NCBI GenBank assembly: GCA_017470585.1
Contig: JAFUYI010000050.1
Location: 1-55,977, forward strand
Direction: 5' to 3'
DNA: 55,977 nt
From: Alphaproteobacteria bacterium
GTDB taxonomy: Bacteria > Pseudomonadota > Alphaproteobacteria > RF32 > CAG-239
Shown here piece by piece: positions 40,788 through 49,648 of this stretch. The notes below the pieces were generated by a model. It was not told where the DNA came from. It saw only the letters and a list, made by a program, of their open reading frames with translations, and searched no databases. Position numbers and translations under genes: made by a program. Each line of letters starts with the position of its first letter. The stretch's first letter is position 1.

Positions 40788-41604
40788 ATACATCGGCGGC
40801 CTTTTGCATATCCTCCCTATTGCCGCGAACTTGCGAGAAATGCACTCTTGCCATGGCAATACACTCCGGACACAGCGGAGGCTCGCCCCTTTGTCTGCGG
40901 GCAAGACGGTCATTGGTTAATTCATTGCTTTTGGCTTTGGTATCGGTACGCATTACACAACCAGGACAATCGCAATGATAGCCGTATCCGTCGCGGTTGG
41001 CGACATTGTGCCGTCCTTTCTGTGTGGCGGCAAAAATATGTCCCAATTCGTGGATGGTTATGGTTTTTATTACCTCTCGCAAATAGGCGGGATTGTTTTT
41101 ATACATCTTTTCGTAGCGGCAAACCGACAAAACCATCCCGCGGTCTTGCGAACCCAAACCGTAAACAAAATTGGTCGGACCGTGAGGAGTCATGGCAAAA
41201 GCATCATCTTTTGCCAAGTGCAAATCAATCTGGGGAATATCCCTTACCGTCGGATCGGCATCCATCAAATCAAGCAGCATTGAAGCGTTAATTTGCTCCG
41301 GTCTGCCGTTGGCAAGGGCGGAATATTTAGCCATGGCAAACGCCCAATCGGAACTTTCAAAGGGAAGCATATAACGTCCGTCGCTCATCGGAACACACAA
41401 TTTACGCTTTTGGGGCGGTATTCGCAGATACTCACCGCCGCCGATGGTGCTTCTTGAACTTTCCCATCGCCCGAGAAGACGAATCGGGTAGTCGTCTTTA
41501 TATTCCGGAAACATATCCATAAATTCGCGTACACCATCGCGCATTGCTTGCATATATTCCGGTTTGACACCGGCTTGCGTAATAATAAAAATATTTTTTT
41601 CCAT
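40750..41604 (-). CDS. Archaemetzincin-like zinc metalloprotease
   Basis: 284 residues, no signal peptide, so probably cytoplasmic. The active-site helix reads TIHELGH (His185, Glu186, His189). A second element, HCDCPGCVM (210-218), fits the archaemetzincin pattern H-C-x4-C-x-M, and CPEC (245-248) supplies the following C-x-x-C zinc-finger pair. In classical archaemetzincins the third His follows the H-E-x-x-H almost at once; here about 18 extra residues separate HELGH from His210, so either His199 or His210 could be the third ligand. Start ATG 41604 (a TTG two codons earlier is in frame). Substrate unknown. Confidence 0.72.
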   Translation of the reverse strand: MEKNIFIITQAGVKPEYMQAMRDGVREFMDMFPEYKDDYPIRLLGRWESSRSTIGGGEYLRIPPQKRKLCVPMSDGRYMLPFESSDWAFAMAKYSALANGRPEQINASMLLDLMDADPTVRDIPQIDLHLAKDDAFAMTPHGPTNFVYGLGSQDRGMVLSVCRYEKMYKNNPAYLREVIKTITIHELGHIFAATQKGRHNVANRDGYGYHCDCPGCVMRTDTKAKSNELTNDRLARRQRGEPPLCPECIAMARVHFSQVRGNREDMQKAADVFNRIRRQARDYF

Positions 41605-41708
41605 TGCCAAACCCTTTTAGTTGATAAACGCGGACTTTATTTATCATAGCACAAAATCTTTAGCTGTCAAACTCTTTGAGAACTTTTTGGCAAATCATTT
41701 TTGATAAA

Positions 41709-41732
41709 TCGGGAGGAGTTTCCCCCTCCCGA
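41709..41732. terminator. Terminator after cassette 7
   Basis: TCGGGAGG pairs with CCTCCCGA around an 8-nt loop; on the minus strand TTTATC follows. The same GGAGGGG-type hairpin ends cassettes 3 and 4. Confidence 0.75.
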
Positions 41733-41744
41733 ACATGGTTGTTT

Positions 41745-42260
41745 TCAGCTTGGAGCATAAGTAATATACAGCGTTTGGCTTTGAAGACCAAACGGAACTA
41801 CCGATAAGTCAGTTATAAAACAATTAGTCGGATAAACCTTAAAGTTGTTAGAACCGACATATTTTACGCTTATATCGCAATTATTATCCATAGTGTTGCC
41901 AAAAAAACTTTCATTAGAGTAAAAATCCAATCCGCACACACTGTTTGAACCGTTGCAGGCTGTTGGATCGGGCATATTAGCGGTAAATGTGCCGACATTT
42001 ATATCGGGAACCGACACAAGAGCACCTTGCTCGCTAATAGTCACGTCGCCATAATAGCTATAAGTCCATCTTGCCACATCATTTCCGGTATAAGCCGGAT
42101 TGATGGTGATGGTACCTAAATTTATATCGCCGGTTATGGTTAAACTTACATCGTGGGCTATTGTGGCTGTTACGGTCATTGTGGCGGAGTTGCCCGCGTA
42201 TGCGGCGTAAGAGCCTAAAGCAACACCGGCAACGCCAATCAATAAAATATATTTTTTCAT
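41745..42260 (-). CDS. Secreted small beta-rich protein, cassette family, copy 7 (four-Cys type)
   Basis: 171 residues, exported, function unknown. Signal peptide MKKYILLIGVAGVALGSYAA, cleavage AYA-GNS, constant NSATMTVTATIAHDVSLTIT, then LGTITINPAYTGNDVARWTY. Four body Cys (DPTACNG, SVCGLDF, NNCDISV, TNCFITD) align in order with copies 2 and 5. It ends LQSQTLYITYAPS. ATG 42260 follows GGAAG; earlier in-frame codons are in the leader. Own promoter (overlapping the nagZ 3' end), leader and terminator. Confidence 0.83.
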   Translation of the reverse strand: MKKYILLIGVAGVALGSYAAYAGNSATMTVTATIAHDVSLTITGDINLGTITINPAYTGNDVARWTYSYYGDVTISEQGALVSVPDINVGTFTANMPDPTACNGSNSVCGLDFYSNESFFGNTMDNNCDISVKYVGSNNFKVYPTNCFITDLSVVPFGLQSQTLYITYAPS

Positions 42261-42488
42261 ATTAAAAACTTCCTTTTTTATAACTTTAACAAAAGAAACC
42301 ACCTATTGGGTTTTTCACCCGCGAGGTGGTCGGAAGTTCTCAACTATCTTATATAATAGTCTTGCGTATTTGTGAAACCACTTATTCCGCAAGCTTCCGA
42401 CCATAAGCCGGATATAAACCGTATAACGTTCCGGTTCAAACGATATAAGAGAGGTTGAGACACCTCAAAGCGAAAATCCTTCGCTCTA
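42261..42488 (-). promoter_or_regulatory. Structured attenuator leader RNA, cassette 7
   Basis: Complete leader. P1: AGCGAA/TTCGCT. Hairpin around GAGGT/ACCTC. Helix A: TCTCAAC/GTTGAGA. Helix B: TCTTATAT/ATATAAGA. Local hairpin: AACCG/CGGTT. Stem Q: CTTGCG/CGCAAG. Switch: GGTCGGAAG with CTTCCGACC, where both arms carry a change relative to most copies. Terminator: ACCACCT/AGGTGGT (42298-42330), inner GGGT/ACCC, tail TTTCTTTTG. This copy gives the clearest compensatory pair in the switch helix. Confidence 0.78.
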
Positions 42489-42494
42489 ACGGTT

Positions 42495-42523
42495 ATATTA
42501 AAACAAGTTTTTGCTTAAATCAA
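42495..42523 (-). promoter_or_regulatory. Cassette 7 promoter (variant)
   Basis: Minus strand TTGATT (42518-42523), 17 bp, TAATAT (42495-42500). It has no extended -10 but keeps the spacing; the -35 overlaps the nagZ stop codon. Confidence 0.65.
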
Positions 42524-43545
42524 GCATTTTTTTGCATTAAATTCAAAACTTCGGTGGCATCATAATTTTCGCTGTATGCTTCTATACTGCCGATTTTGGC
42601 GGCATAAAGCTCATAATCGGCTTTAGTTAAGCTCTCTTGCCCGACAATTTTATATATTCTGTCAAGCTTTTGTTCTGCGGAATCATTTAAGCTCAAATGC
42701 AATTCTTTTAATTTGTACAAATCATCAATTTTTCCGGAGCAATAGCACACTGCATCGCACCCCGCCGCAAGGGAATTGAGCGTTTTTTCTTCCAAACTTC
42801 CTTTTAAGGCCTTCATATCAACGGCATCGCTTATCAAAAGTCCGTTAAAGCCGATTTCACCCCGTATCAGCTCACTAATCGCCTTTTTGCTCATGGTTAC
42901 CGGCAAATCATCAATGTCTTGAAGCAAAATATGGGCGGTCATCGCCGCCGGAGCATCGTTATTGACCTTAAACGGAGCAAAATCCTTGCGGAGTTTGCCA
43001 AGCGGAGCGGTGATTACGGGCAATCCCAAATGGGGATCGCTCTTGGCTCTGCCGTGTCCGGGAATATGTTTTATACAGGGGCAGACTCCGTTTTCGCAAT
43101 AAGTTTTGACGGCAATTTTGCCCAATTCGGCACAATTTGTTGCAAAGCAACGCGATTTCAGCACCGGATGTGTATCAGGAAAAAGCGTGTCCAAAACCGG
43201 AGCATAATTAAAATTGAGTCCCGATTCTTTTAAATCTCCGGCAATCAACGCACAATGAGCTTTTGTAACATCCTTGGGAAGCCTGCTTAAAACGTATTGC
43301 GAAGCATAACTTTGCCAATCCGGTTCGGCAAGGCGGCGCACTCTGCCTCCTTCTTGATCAACGGCAAGCAAAATCTCTTCCCCCAAGAGGTTTTTCAAAT
43401 CATTGCTTAAAGCTTTCAGCTGTGTTTTGCAAGCGATATTACGTTTAAAAAAGGTTATGCCGACAGGGTTTAGTGCTTTGAGGACTCTTTTTTCCTCATC
43501 GGTAAGTCCGGTGGAAGATATTGAGGCAAAAACCGGTGCTTTCAT
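42520..43545 (-). CDS. nagZ: Beta-N-acetylhexosaminidase NagZ
   Basis: Cytoplasmic GH3 enzyme removing GlcNAc from recycled muropeptides. Motifs: LAVDQEGGRVRRL, the catalytic His/Asp loop KHIPGHGRAKSDPHLGLPV (family K-H-F-P-G-H-G-x-x-x-x-D-S-H, here D-P-H), and the nucleophile Asp in LLISDAVDMKAL. 341 residues, usual for NagZ. It follows the M50 protease gene by 10 bp and is the third gene after the SPOR protein, a known alphaproteobacterial arrangement for envelope functions. Confidence 0.94.
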   Translation of the reverse strand: MKAPVFASISSTGLTDEEKRVLKALNPVGITFFKRNIACKTQLKALSNDLKNLLGEEILLAVDQEGGRVRRLAEPDWQSYASQYVLSRLPKDVTKAHCALIAGDLKESGLNFNYAPVLDTLFPDTHPVLKSRCFATNCAELGKIAVKTYCENGVCPCIKHIPGHGRAKSDPHLGLPVITAPLGKLRKDFAPFKVNNDAPAAMTAHILLQDIDDLPVTMSKKAISELIRGEIGFNGLLISDAVDMKALKGSLEEKTLNSLAAGCDAVCYCSGKIDDLYKLKELHLSLNDSAEQKLDRIYKIVGQESLTKADYELYAAKIGSIEAYSENYDATEVLNLMQKNA

Positions 43546-43555
43546 ATCATCACTT

Positions 43556-44179
43556 TCAAAGAATACTCATAATTTTTTCAATATACCAGCCGAAAGGATC
43601 AAACGCATTTACGCCAATCATCCGATTTAAAACCGGAAGCAGGGCTACAATAACTATCAGTGCGGCCAGTCCCTGTTTTTCTGCCATAACATATTTTTTT
43701 GCCCACGTTTTATCTATCCAGCCGAAGAAAATTTTTGATCCGTCCAACGGCGGTATGGGCAGGATATTAAAAGCAATTAAAATCGTGTTGGTGATTACCA
43801 TTGAGATAAGAAAAGTTTCAATATAACCCTCTTGTATATTAAATGTCTGCAAAATCAGCATTGCCGAAAAAGCCAAGATCATATTGGCAAAAATTCCCGC
43901 ACTTGCGACCATAAAAGAGGCAATTTTGTCTTTTCGCAATTTCAAAAAATCAACCGGAACCGGCTTTGCCCAACCAAACACAAAAGGTGAGCCGATAAAC
44001 AACAATGTACAGGGCAGAAAAACCGAGCCGAACCAGTCAATATGCCTTATCGGATTGAGCGAGAGACGACCGCATTTTAGAGCCGTATCATCGCCGCACC
44101 GATAAGCAGCATAGCCGTGCGCAATCTCATGCAGCATAATTGAGAGTATTACGGCGGCAAAGATTACAACATCACGCAT
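43556..44179 (-). CDS. M50 site-2 protease family membrane protein
   Basis: Integral-membrane zinc metalloprotease of 207 residues. The zinc motif HEIAHGYAAYRCGDD is at about 17-31 in the first helix, and the second motif NILPIPPLDGSKI (N-x-x-P-x-x-P-L-D-G) supplies the Asp ligand. About five hydrophobic helices; no PDZ domain, so this is the compact YwhC-like form rather than RseP. It starts right after the SPOR gene stops and is 10 bp before nagZ. Substrate unknown. Confidence 0.9.
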   Translation of the reverse strand: MRDVVIFAAVILSIMLHEIAHGYAAYRCGDDTALKCGRLSLNPIRHIDWFGSVFLPCTLLFIGSPFVFGWAKPVPVDFLKLRKDKIASFMVASAGIFANMILAFSAMLILQTFNIQEGYIETFLISMVITNTILIAFNILPIPPLDGSKIFFGWIDKTWAKKYVMAEKQGLAALIVIVALLPVLNRMIGVNAFDPFGWYIEKIMSIL

Positions 44180-45061
44180 CTATTTTTTGACCGTAAAGCA
44201 GTTTCCGCCGGCGTTTTTGAGCTTGGTGCAGAAAGATGTTGCTTCATCTTTAGAGGCAAAGGCTCCGGCTTTCAAGCGATAAAACACGCCTTTGGCACCC
44301 AGATCGGCACTCTCAATCTCATGCGGTAAATCTTTTAACATGGGATATTTGCCGGACATGGTCGCCCAAGATTTATCCACAGCGGCTTTGTTGGGGGAAC
44401 TCATCAGCTGAATCTGCCAATTTCCGCTTTGTGCAGGAGTTTTGGGTGATACGGATGAAGTTTTTGCCAAAATATCGGCTTTTGCCGTTTGTTTTACTTC
44501 TTGCACTTTTACTTCTTCTTTTTTGATTTCGGCAACTTCCTTTTTAGCAACTTCTTTAACTTCAGGCATTTTTTCTTCTTCCCGAAGGGTTCCGTTTTGG
44601 GTCAAAGATTCGACGCTTTCCTCGGATTTAATCTCAAGCGAGGCATCTTCGGCCAATTTCTCAATTGCCTTGGCATCGGGTTCTTCGGAAGAATTTACAA
44701 TCATACTTTCTTCGGTTTTGGTATTTTTCTTTTCGATAATATCATAAACGGTACGTTCTTGAGATGCCAGTTCAACATCTCCGGGTTCGGAGGGCTGCAT
44801 TTTTACAACAGTTTGCGGGCGAGTGATAATCGGGACTTCCTGCGGTTCATCACTTTGATAGCGGGGAGCAAGAACAAACCACCCCACAACTCCGGCCATT
44901 ATCAGCCCTGCCAAAGCTCCGACGAAGAGGCTGCGGGAATTATCAATTTCATTTTTGCGTTCTTCCAAATCAAAATTAACCTGCTTTTGGCGAAATTCGT
45001 TTAAAACTTCTTCATCGTCATCACGGCGGAAACTGTCCGGAAAATTATCAAGCATATACAT
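44180..45061 (-). CDS. SPOR-domain membrane protein
   Basis: 293 residues. Short cytoplasmic N-terminus, one membrane helix at about 47-67 (VGALAGLIMAGVVGWFVLA), a long Lys/Glu/Val-rich periplasmic linker, and a C-terminal SPOR domain (about 218-293, WQIQLMSSPNKAAVDKSWAT to KLKNAGGNCFTVKK) that binds denuded septal peptidoglycan. Likely a division-associated protein. First gene of the SPOR-M50-nagZ run. ATG 45061 follows AGGAGAAT; the preceding codon is also in frame but not needed. Confidence 0.88.
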   Translation of the reverse strand: MYMLDNFPDSFRRDDDEEVLNEFRQKQVNFDLEERKNEIDNSRSLFVGALAGLIMAGVVGWFVLAPRYQSDEPQEVPIITRPQTVVKMQPSEPGDVELASQERTVYDIIEKKNTKTEESMIVNSSEEPDAKAIEKLAEDASLEIKSEESVESLTQNGTLREEEKMPEVKEVAKKEVAEIKKEEVKVQEVKQTAKADILAKTSSVSPKTPAQSGNWQIQLMSSPNKAAVDKSWATMSGKYPMLKDLPHEIESADLGAKGVFYRLKAGAFASKDEATSFCTKLKNAGGNCFTVKK

Positions 45062-45141
45062 TCTCCTAAATTTTTTCTTTTCATCTGCTTATTTTTAATA
45101 TACACTGCAAAAAATAAAAAAATGGTAAAAGGCGCAAATTT

Positions 45142-45933
45142 ATGAAAATAGCAACTTATAATGTCAATTCCGTCAACGCCCGTATGGAAAATCTCGAGAG
45201 ATGGCTCAAGTCTTCAATGCCTGATGTCGTGCTTTTGCAGGAAATAAAATGCGAATTTAACAATTTTCCGTTGTTTGAATTGCAATCCCTAGGCTATAAC
45301 TGCGCCGTTTTGGGACAGAAAAGCTATAACGGCACGGCAATTTTAAGCAAGAAAAAAATAACCGTTACGCAAGAAAACCTGCCCGATTTTATTGATAATC
45401 AAGCTCGCTATCTGGAAGCCTTGACAACCATTGATAACCAAACCATCCGTGTGGCTTCGGTCTATGTGCCTAACGGCAATCCGCCCTATAACAACGCCAA
45501 AGACGAATCGAAATTTATCTATAAACTGCAGTGGATGGATGCTTTCTTAAATCATGTCAAAAAGCTCGCAACAGGAGATGAAAAAGTTATTATCGGCGGC
45601 GATTTTAACGTGATTATGAGCGAATCGGATGTTTATGATGTCAAACCTTTTATAAACAACGCCCTTTTTCGGCGCGAAGTGCAGGAAAAATTAAAACAGC
45701 TCTCTTTTGTTGGTTTTTATGATGCTTTCCGTGAACTTCATCCCGATGTGCCGGGATATACTTTCTGGGATTATATCGGCGGAGCTTTTTCCGCAGACCG
45801 CGGCATGAGAATTGATTATATGTTCTTATCGGCTCCGGCTGCCGACGCACTTAAATCCTGTGAGGTCAACAAAACGCCGCGGGGAGAAGACAAACCCTCC
45901 GATCATACCCCGCTTGAAATCAATCTTTTATAA
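45142..45933 (+). CDS. xth: Exodeoxyribonuclease III (AP endonuclease)
   Basis: Base-excision repair nuclease. EEP-fold motifs: NVNSVNARMENL, Glu in LLQEIKCE, Tyr in VASVYVPNGNP, GGDFNVIMSESDVYD (Asp and Asn), the terminal R-IDYMFLS and SDHTPLEI (catalytic His). 263 residues, usual length. It is divergent from the SPOR gene; the S41 peptidase gene follows after 11 bp and may be cotranscribed. Confidence 0.94.
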   Translation: MKIATYNVNSVNARMENLERWLKSSMPDVVLLQEIKCEFNNFPLFELQSLGYNCAVLGQKSYNGTAILSKKKITVTQENLPDFIDNQARYLEALTTIDNQTIRVASVYVPNGNPPYNNAKDESKFIYKLQWMDAFLNHVKKLATGDEKVIIGGDFNVIMSESDVYDVKPFINNALFRREVQEKLKQLSFVGFYDAFRELHPDVPGYTFWDYIGGAFSADRGMRIDYMFLSAPAADALKSCEVNKTPRGEDKPSDHTPLEINLL

Positions 45934-45944
45934 GGAAAACCAAA

Positions 45945-47006
45945 GTGCTGAAAAGACTGATCTTTGCTATATGGCTTTTATTTCCGGTTGCGGCGCAGGC
46001 GCAGGAATCGTCTTTTCTTTACACCGTTTTGGACACGGTTGCAAGTCATCATATAACCCCGATTGATATTAAAACTTTTTTGGTTGAGGGTTTAAAAGAA
46101 AGCCTTAATGAAGCAGATAAAAATCTGGTGCTTGGCGACGGCAAGGATATGGTTTACCTTTACTATAAGGGAAAGCAAATCGGTTTATGGCATAAACCGC
46201 AGGATGAAAACGACATAAAAAAATGGGCGGAAATCGGAAGCGAAATTATTGCCAAAGCCGCCAAAACGCCCTCTTTAGTCGGTGATAAAGGCAATATTTT
46301 GCCTGAAAAAACGCTTTATTATGCCGTTGATAAGCTCAACGATCATTCGCATTATTATTTCGGCAATGAAGCTTTGATAAACAGGGGAGAAAATTTATTT
46401 ACCGCCCGCACGGAAGATGAAACCGCCTATATCAAAATCAAAGGTTTTTCATCTTCAACCGCCGAACAGCTGAAACAAACCCTGCAAAAAAACTCTGATA
46501 TTAAAGCCCTTATCATTGATTTGCGCGGCAATCCGGGGGGGATGTTCGCAGAAGCGATTGAGGTTGCCAAAATTTTTATTGATGAAGGCATAATCGTTGC
46601 CGCCAAAGGAAAAAAAGACGAATCCACCAAATATTATGTTGCCAATAATCCCAACACTTTCAATAAGGATATTGCCGTGCTTATAGATAAAGACACCGCA
46701 TCTTCCGCCGAGGCTTTGGCGGCGGCGTTAAAAGAGCAGGTTTCAGCCAAACTCATCGGTACGCAAAGTTTCGGTAAAGGCAGTATTCAAGATGTTTATG
46801 TTTTTGACAACTCCTCGCGGTTGGTGTTGACAACCGGTGAATTTTTCACTCCTTCGGGTGCCAAAATTGAAAAAGTCGGGCTTATCCCCGATTACTGCAT
46901 AATTAGTAACAAAGACAAAACCGATACGCCATGCCCGCCGCAAAGCCGTGAAGATGAGAGTTTTGATATTGATTTTGCAAAAAAAATTCTGCTTTCTCAA
47001 CCATAA
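45945..47006 (+). CDS. S41 family peptidase (C-terminal-processing type)
   Basis: 353 residues with signal peptide MLKRLIFAIWLLFPVAAQAQ, so periplasmic. The S41 core includes KALIIDLRGNPGGM, catalytic Ser in KDTASSAEALAAAL and Lys in IGTQSFGKGSIQ, then TGEFFTPSGAKIEKVGLIPD. Residues 60-130 lie where a PDZ domain usually sits, but a clear PDZ signature is not evident. The start is GTG 45945, 12 bases after AAGGA-like sequence. Probably cotranscribed with xth. Substrate unknown. Confidence 0.87.
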   Translation: MLKRLIFAIWLLFPVAAQAQESSFLYTVLDTVASHHITPIDIKTFLVEGLKESLNEADKNLVLGDGKDMVYLYYKGKQIGLWHKPQDENDIKKWAEIGSEIIAKAAKTPSLVGDKGNILPEKTLYYAVDKLNDHSHYYFGNEALINRGENLFTARTEDETAYIKIKGFSSSTAEQLKQTLQKNSDIKALIIDLRGNPGGMFAEAIEVAKIFIDEGIIVAAKGKKDESTKYYVANNPNTFNKDIAVLIDKDTASSAEALAAALKEQVSAKLIGTQSFGKGSIQDVYVFDNSSRLVLTTGEFFTPSGAKIEKVGLIPDYCIISNKDKTDTPCPPQSREDESFDIDFAKKILLSQP

Positions 47007-47074
47007 AAAAAGATTATTTTCTTATCTCTGAAAAGTGATTTTTTGCAAAAGTTGCCATATTTTTCTTTTAACCC

Positions 47075-47103
47075 TTGAAATAATATTTCTAAAGTTGTAC
47101 TTT
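47075..47103 (+). promoter_or_regulatory. Promoter of hppA
   Basis: TTGAAA (47075-47080), 17 bp, TACTTT (47098-47103), with the GGGAG ribosome binding site just before ATG 47139. Confidence 0.55.
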
Positions 47104-47138
47104 AGTTGGCATTAAAGTCTTTAATTAGGGGAGAAATT

Positions 47139-49556
47139 ATGCCAAAACTAAAAAAAATATGTTCCGTTGCGGCAGCTGCGGTCTTGTTTTTGTTTACAAG
47201 CATCGCGGCAGCGACAGCCTCGGAAATTGACTTAAAAATCCCGTCGCTTGACGTTGATTACGAGTTTTTCGGCTTTGTTATAAGCGGTTCGCAGATTTTG
47301 CTTTACGGCTTGAGCATTTGTTTAATCGGGGCAATCTTCGGATTGTACGAGTTTTTCAGCATTAAACGTATGCCCGTTCACAAAGCCATGGCCGATATGG
47401 CCGCGCTCATTTACGAGACCTGCAAAACCTATATGAAACAACAGGCCGTCTTGCTGGTGATATTGGAAGCATTTATCGCCGTTTGCATATTCTATTACTT
47501 CTTCGGATTAAACGGAACACCGTTGCCGATGGTATTAAATATTCTGTTATGGTCGGTATTGGGTATTTTAGGCTCGTTTGTGGTAGCGTGGTTCGGAATG
47601 CGTATTAACACATACGCCAACGCCCGCACGGCTTTTGCCTCACTCAAGGGCAAGGCTTATCCGGTTATGGCTCTGCCTTTGCAATCGGGAATGTCAATCG
47701 GCGTATTGCTGATTTGCGTTGAACTGTTTATGATGATTATGATTTTGCTGTTCATCCCGAGAGAAAACGCCGGTGCCTGCTTTGTGGGTTTTGCCATCGG
47801 TGAGTCTTTGGGAGCTTCCGCGCTCCGTATTTGCGGAGGTATTTTTACCAAAATCGCCGACATCGGAGCCGATTTGATGAAAATCATTTTCAAAATCGAC
47901 GAGGACGATGCCCGCAACCCCGGAGTTATTGCCGACTGCACCGGAGATAATGCCGGAGATTCGGTAGGACCTACCGCCGACGGTTTCGAAACATACGGAG
48001 TTACCGGCGTTGCCTTGATAAGCTTTATCGTTTTGGCAGCGGGTATGACCTATTCCGGCAATGGTGAACTTGCCTTGGTAAACGGTGGAATCGATATTCA
48101 GGCTCGTCTTATCGTTTGGATTTTTACCATGCGTTTAATGATGGTTGTAACCTCCATCGCCTCGTATTTAATCAATGCCAAAATCACCAAAGCCCTCTTC
48201 GGCAACAAACAGGATTTTGACTTTGAAACACCTTTGACAAGCTTGGTCTGGATTACTTCAATTCTTTCAATCGCCGTTACCTTTATTGTATCTTATATAA
48301 TGGTCGGTCCTATGGGTGAAGAGTTATGGTGGAAACTCTCAATAATTATCAGCTGCGGTACTTTTGCCTCGGCGATTATTCCGGAGTTTACCAAAATATT
48401 TACCTCTTCAAAATCCAAACACGTCCAAGAAATCGTAAATGCCAGCCGTCAGGCGGGGGCTTCGCTTAACATCATTTCCGGTATGGTTGCCGGCAATTTC
48501 TCGGCTTTCTGGAAAGGCTTGGTTATCGTCGGATTGATGAGTATTGCCTACTTTACATCTTTAACCGGATTGGATGATTATATGGTTTATCCGAGTGTGT
48601 TTGCATTCGGTTTGGTGGCATTCGGAATGCTCGGCATGGGACCTGTTACCATCGCGGTTGACAGTTACGGACCGGTAACCGATAATGCCCAATCGGTGTT
48701 TGAATTATCACAGATTGAACAGCGAATCGGGGTCAGAACCGAAATCGCCGAAAATTACGGCTTTGAACCTGATTTCAAGACCGGAAAAGAGCTTTTGGAA
48801 AGAAACGACTCCGCCGGTAACACTTTCAAGGCCACAGCAAAGCCGGTTTTAATCGGGACTGCGGTTATCGGAGCAACAACCATGATATTCTCCATCATTT
48901 TGTTGCTCAATTTGGAATTGAACTTGATGAATCCGCTTGTTTTATTCGGAATGCTTTTGGGCGGAGCCGTTATTTACTGGTTCTCGGGAGCGTCCATGCA
49001 GGCGGTTTCAACCGGAGCTTACCGCGCGGTTGAGTACATCAAAAAACACATCAAACTTGATACCACTCAAGCGGCTTCCATTGAAGATTCGAAATCAGTG
49101 GTCAGAATCTGCACGATTTATGCACAAAAGGGGATGTTTAACATCTTTATGGTTATCTTTTGCTTAACCATTTCTTTTGCCTGCTTTGATCCGGATTTAT
49201 TTGCCAGCTATTTGATTTCCATTGCCGTATTCGGATTGTTCCAAGCCCTTTATATGGCTAATGCGGGAGGAGCTTGGGATAACGCCAAAAAGGTGGTTGA
49301 AGTTGACTTAAAAGAAAAAGGAACGCCCCTTCACGATGCCGCAGTTGTAGGCGATACGGTAGGCGATCCTTATAAAGACACCTCTTCGGTTGCCCTAAAT
49401 CCGATTATCAAGTTTACGACTTTATTCGGACTTTTGGCGGTGGAGATGGCGGTTTCCGCACCGCGTTGCGTTGCTCTCGGAGCCGGCATAAGTCTGCTTT
49501 TGGTCGCGTTGATTTTCGTATGGCGTTCTTTCTACAGAATGCGGATTAACGAATAA
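47139..49556 (+). CDS. hppA: Membrane-bound H+-translocating pyrophosphatase
   Basis: Couples pyrophosphate hydrolysis to ion pumping across the inner membrane. About 15-16 hydrophobic helices in 805 residues. Substrate motifs: GADLMKIIFKIDEDDARNPG, the acidic DNAGDSVGPTADGFETYG, and the C-terminal GGAWDNAKK and DTVGDPYKDT. GNTFKA has Lys at the position that is Ala in K+-dependent enzymes, pointing to the K+-independent class. The first loop differs from canonical GADLVGKVE, with GADLMKIIF. ATG 47139 has GGGAG upstream; the frame begins 11 codons earlier. Single gene ended by a strong terminator. Confidence 0.9.
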   Translation: MPKLKKICSVAAAAVLFLFTSIAAATASEIDLKIPSLDVDYEFFGFVISGSQILLYGLSICLIGAIFGLYEFFSIKRMPVHKAMADMAALIYETCKTYMKQQAVLLVILEAFIAVCIFYYFFGLNGTPLPMVLNILLWSVLGILGSFVVAWFGMRINTYANARTAFASLKGKAYPVMALPLQSGMSIGVLLICVELFMMIMILLFIPRENAGACFVGFAIGESLGASALRICGGIFTKIADIGADLMKIIFKIDEDDARNPGVIADCTGDNAGDSVGPTADGFETYGVTGVALISFIVLAAGMTYSGNGELALVNGGIDIQARLIVWIFTMRLMMVVTSIASYLINAKITKALFGNKQDFDFETPLTSLVWITSILSIAVTFIVSYIMVGPMGEELWWKLSIIISCGTFASAIIPEFTKIFTSSKSKHVQEIVNASRQAGASLNIISGMVAGNFSAFWKGLVIVGLMSIAYFTSLTGLDDYMVYPSVFAFGLVAFGMLGMGPVTIAVDSYGPVTDNAQSVFELSQIEQRIGVRTEIAENYGFEPDFKTGKELLERNDSAGNTFKATAKPVLIGTAVIGATTMIFSIILLLNLELNLMNPLVLFGMLLGGAVIYWFSGASMQAVSTGAYRAVEYIKKHIKLDTTQAASIEDSKSVVRICTIYAQKGMFNIFMVIFCLTISFACFDPDLFASYLISIAVFGLFQALYMANAGGAWDNAKKVVEVDLKEKGTPLHDAAVVGDTVGDPYKDTSSVALNPIIKFTTLFGLLAVEMAVSAPRCVALGAGISLLLVALIFVWRSFYRMRINE

Positions 49557-49574
49557 TAAGAAAAATAACCAAAA

Positions 49575-49610
49575 AAAATCCTCGAAATTGTTACCAATTT
49601 CGAGGATTTT
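49575..49610. terminator. Terminator of hppA
   Basis: AAAATCCTCGAAATTG pairs with CAATTTCGAGGATTTT (16 bp, loop TTAC), a very strong hairpin, then CTT. Confidence 0.93.
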
Positions 49611-49648
49611 CTTGCATATTATAATTTTATCCTATAGTATCGCTTGTA

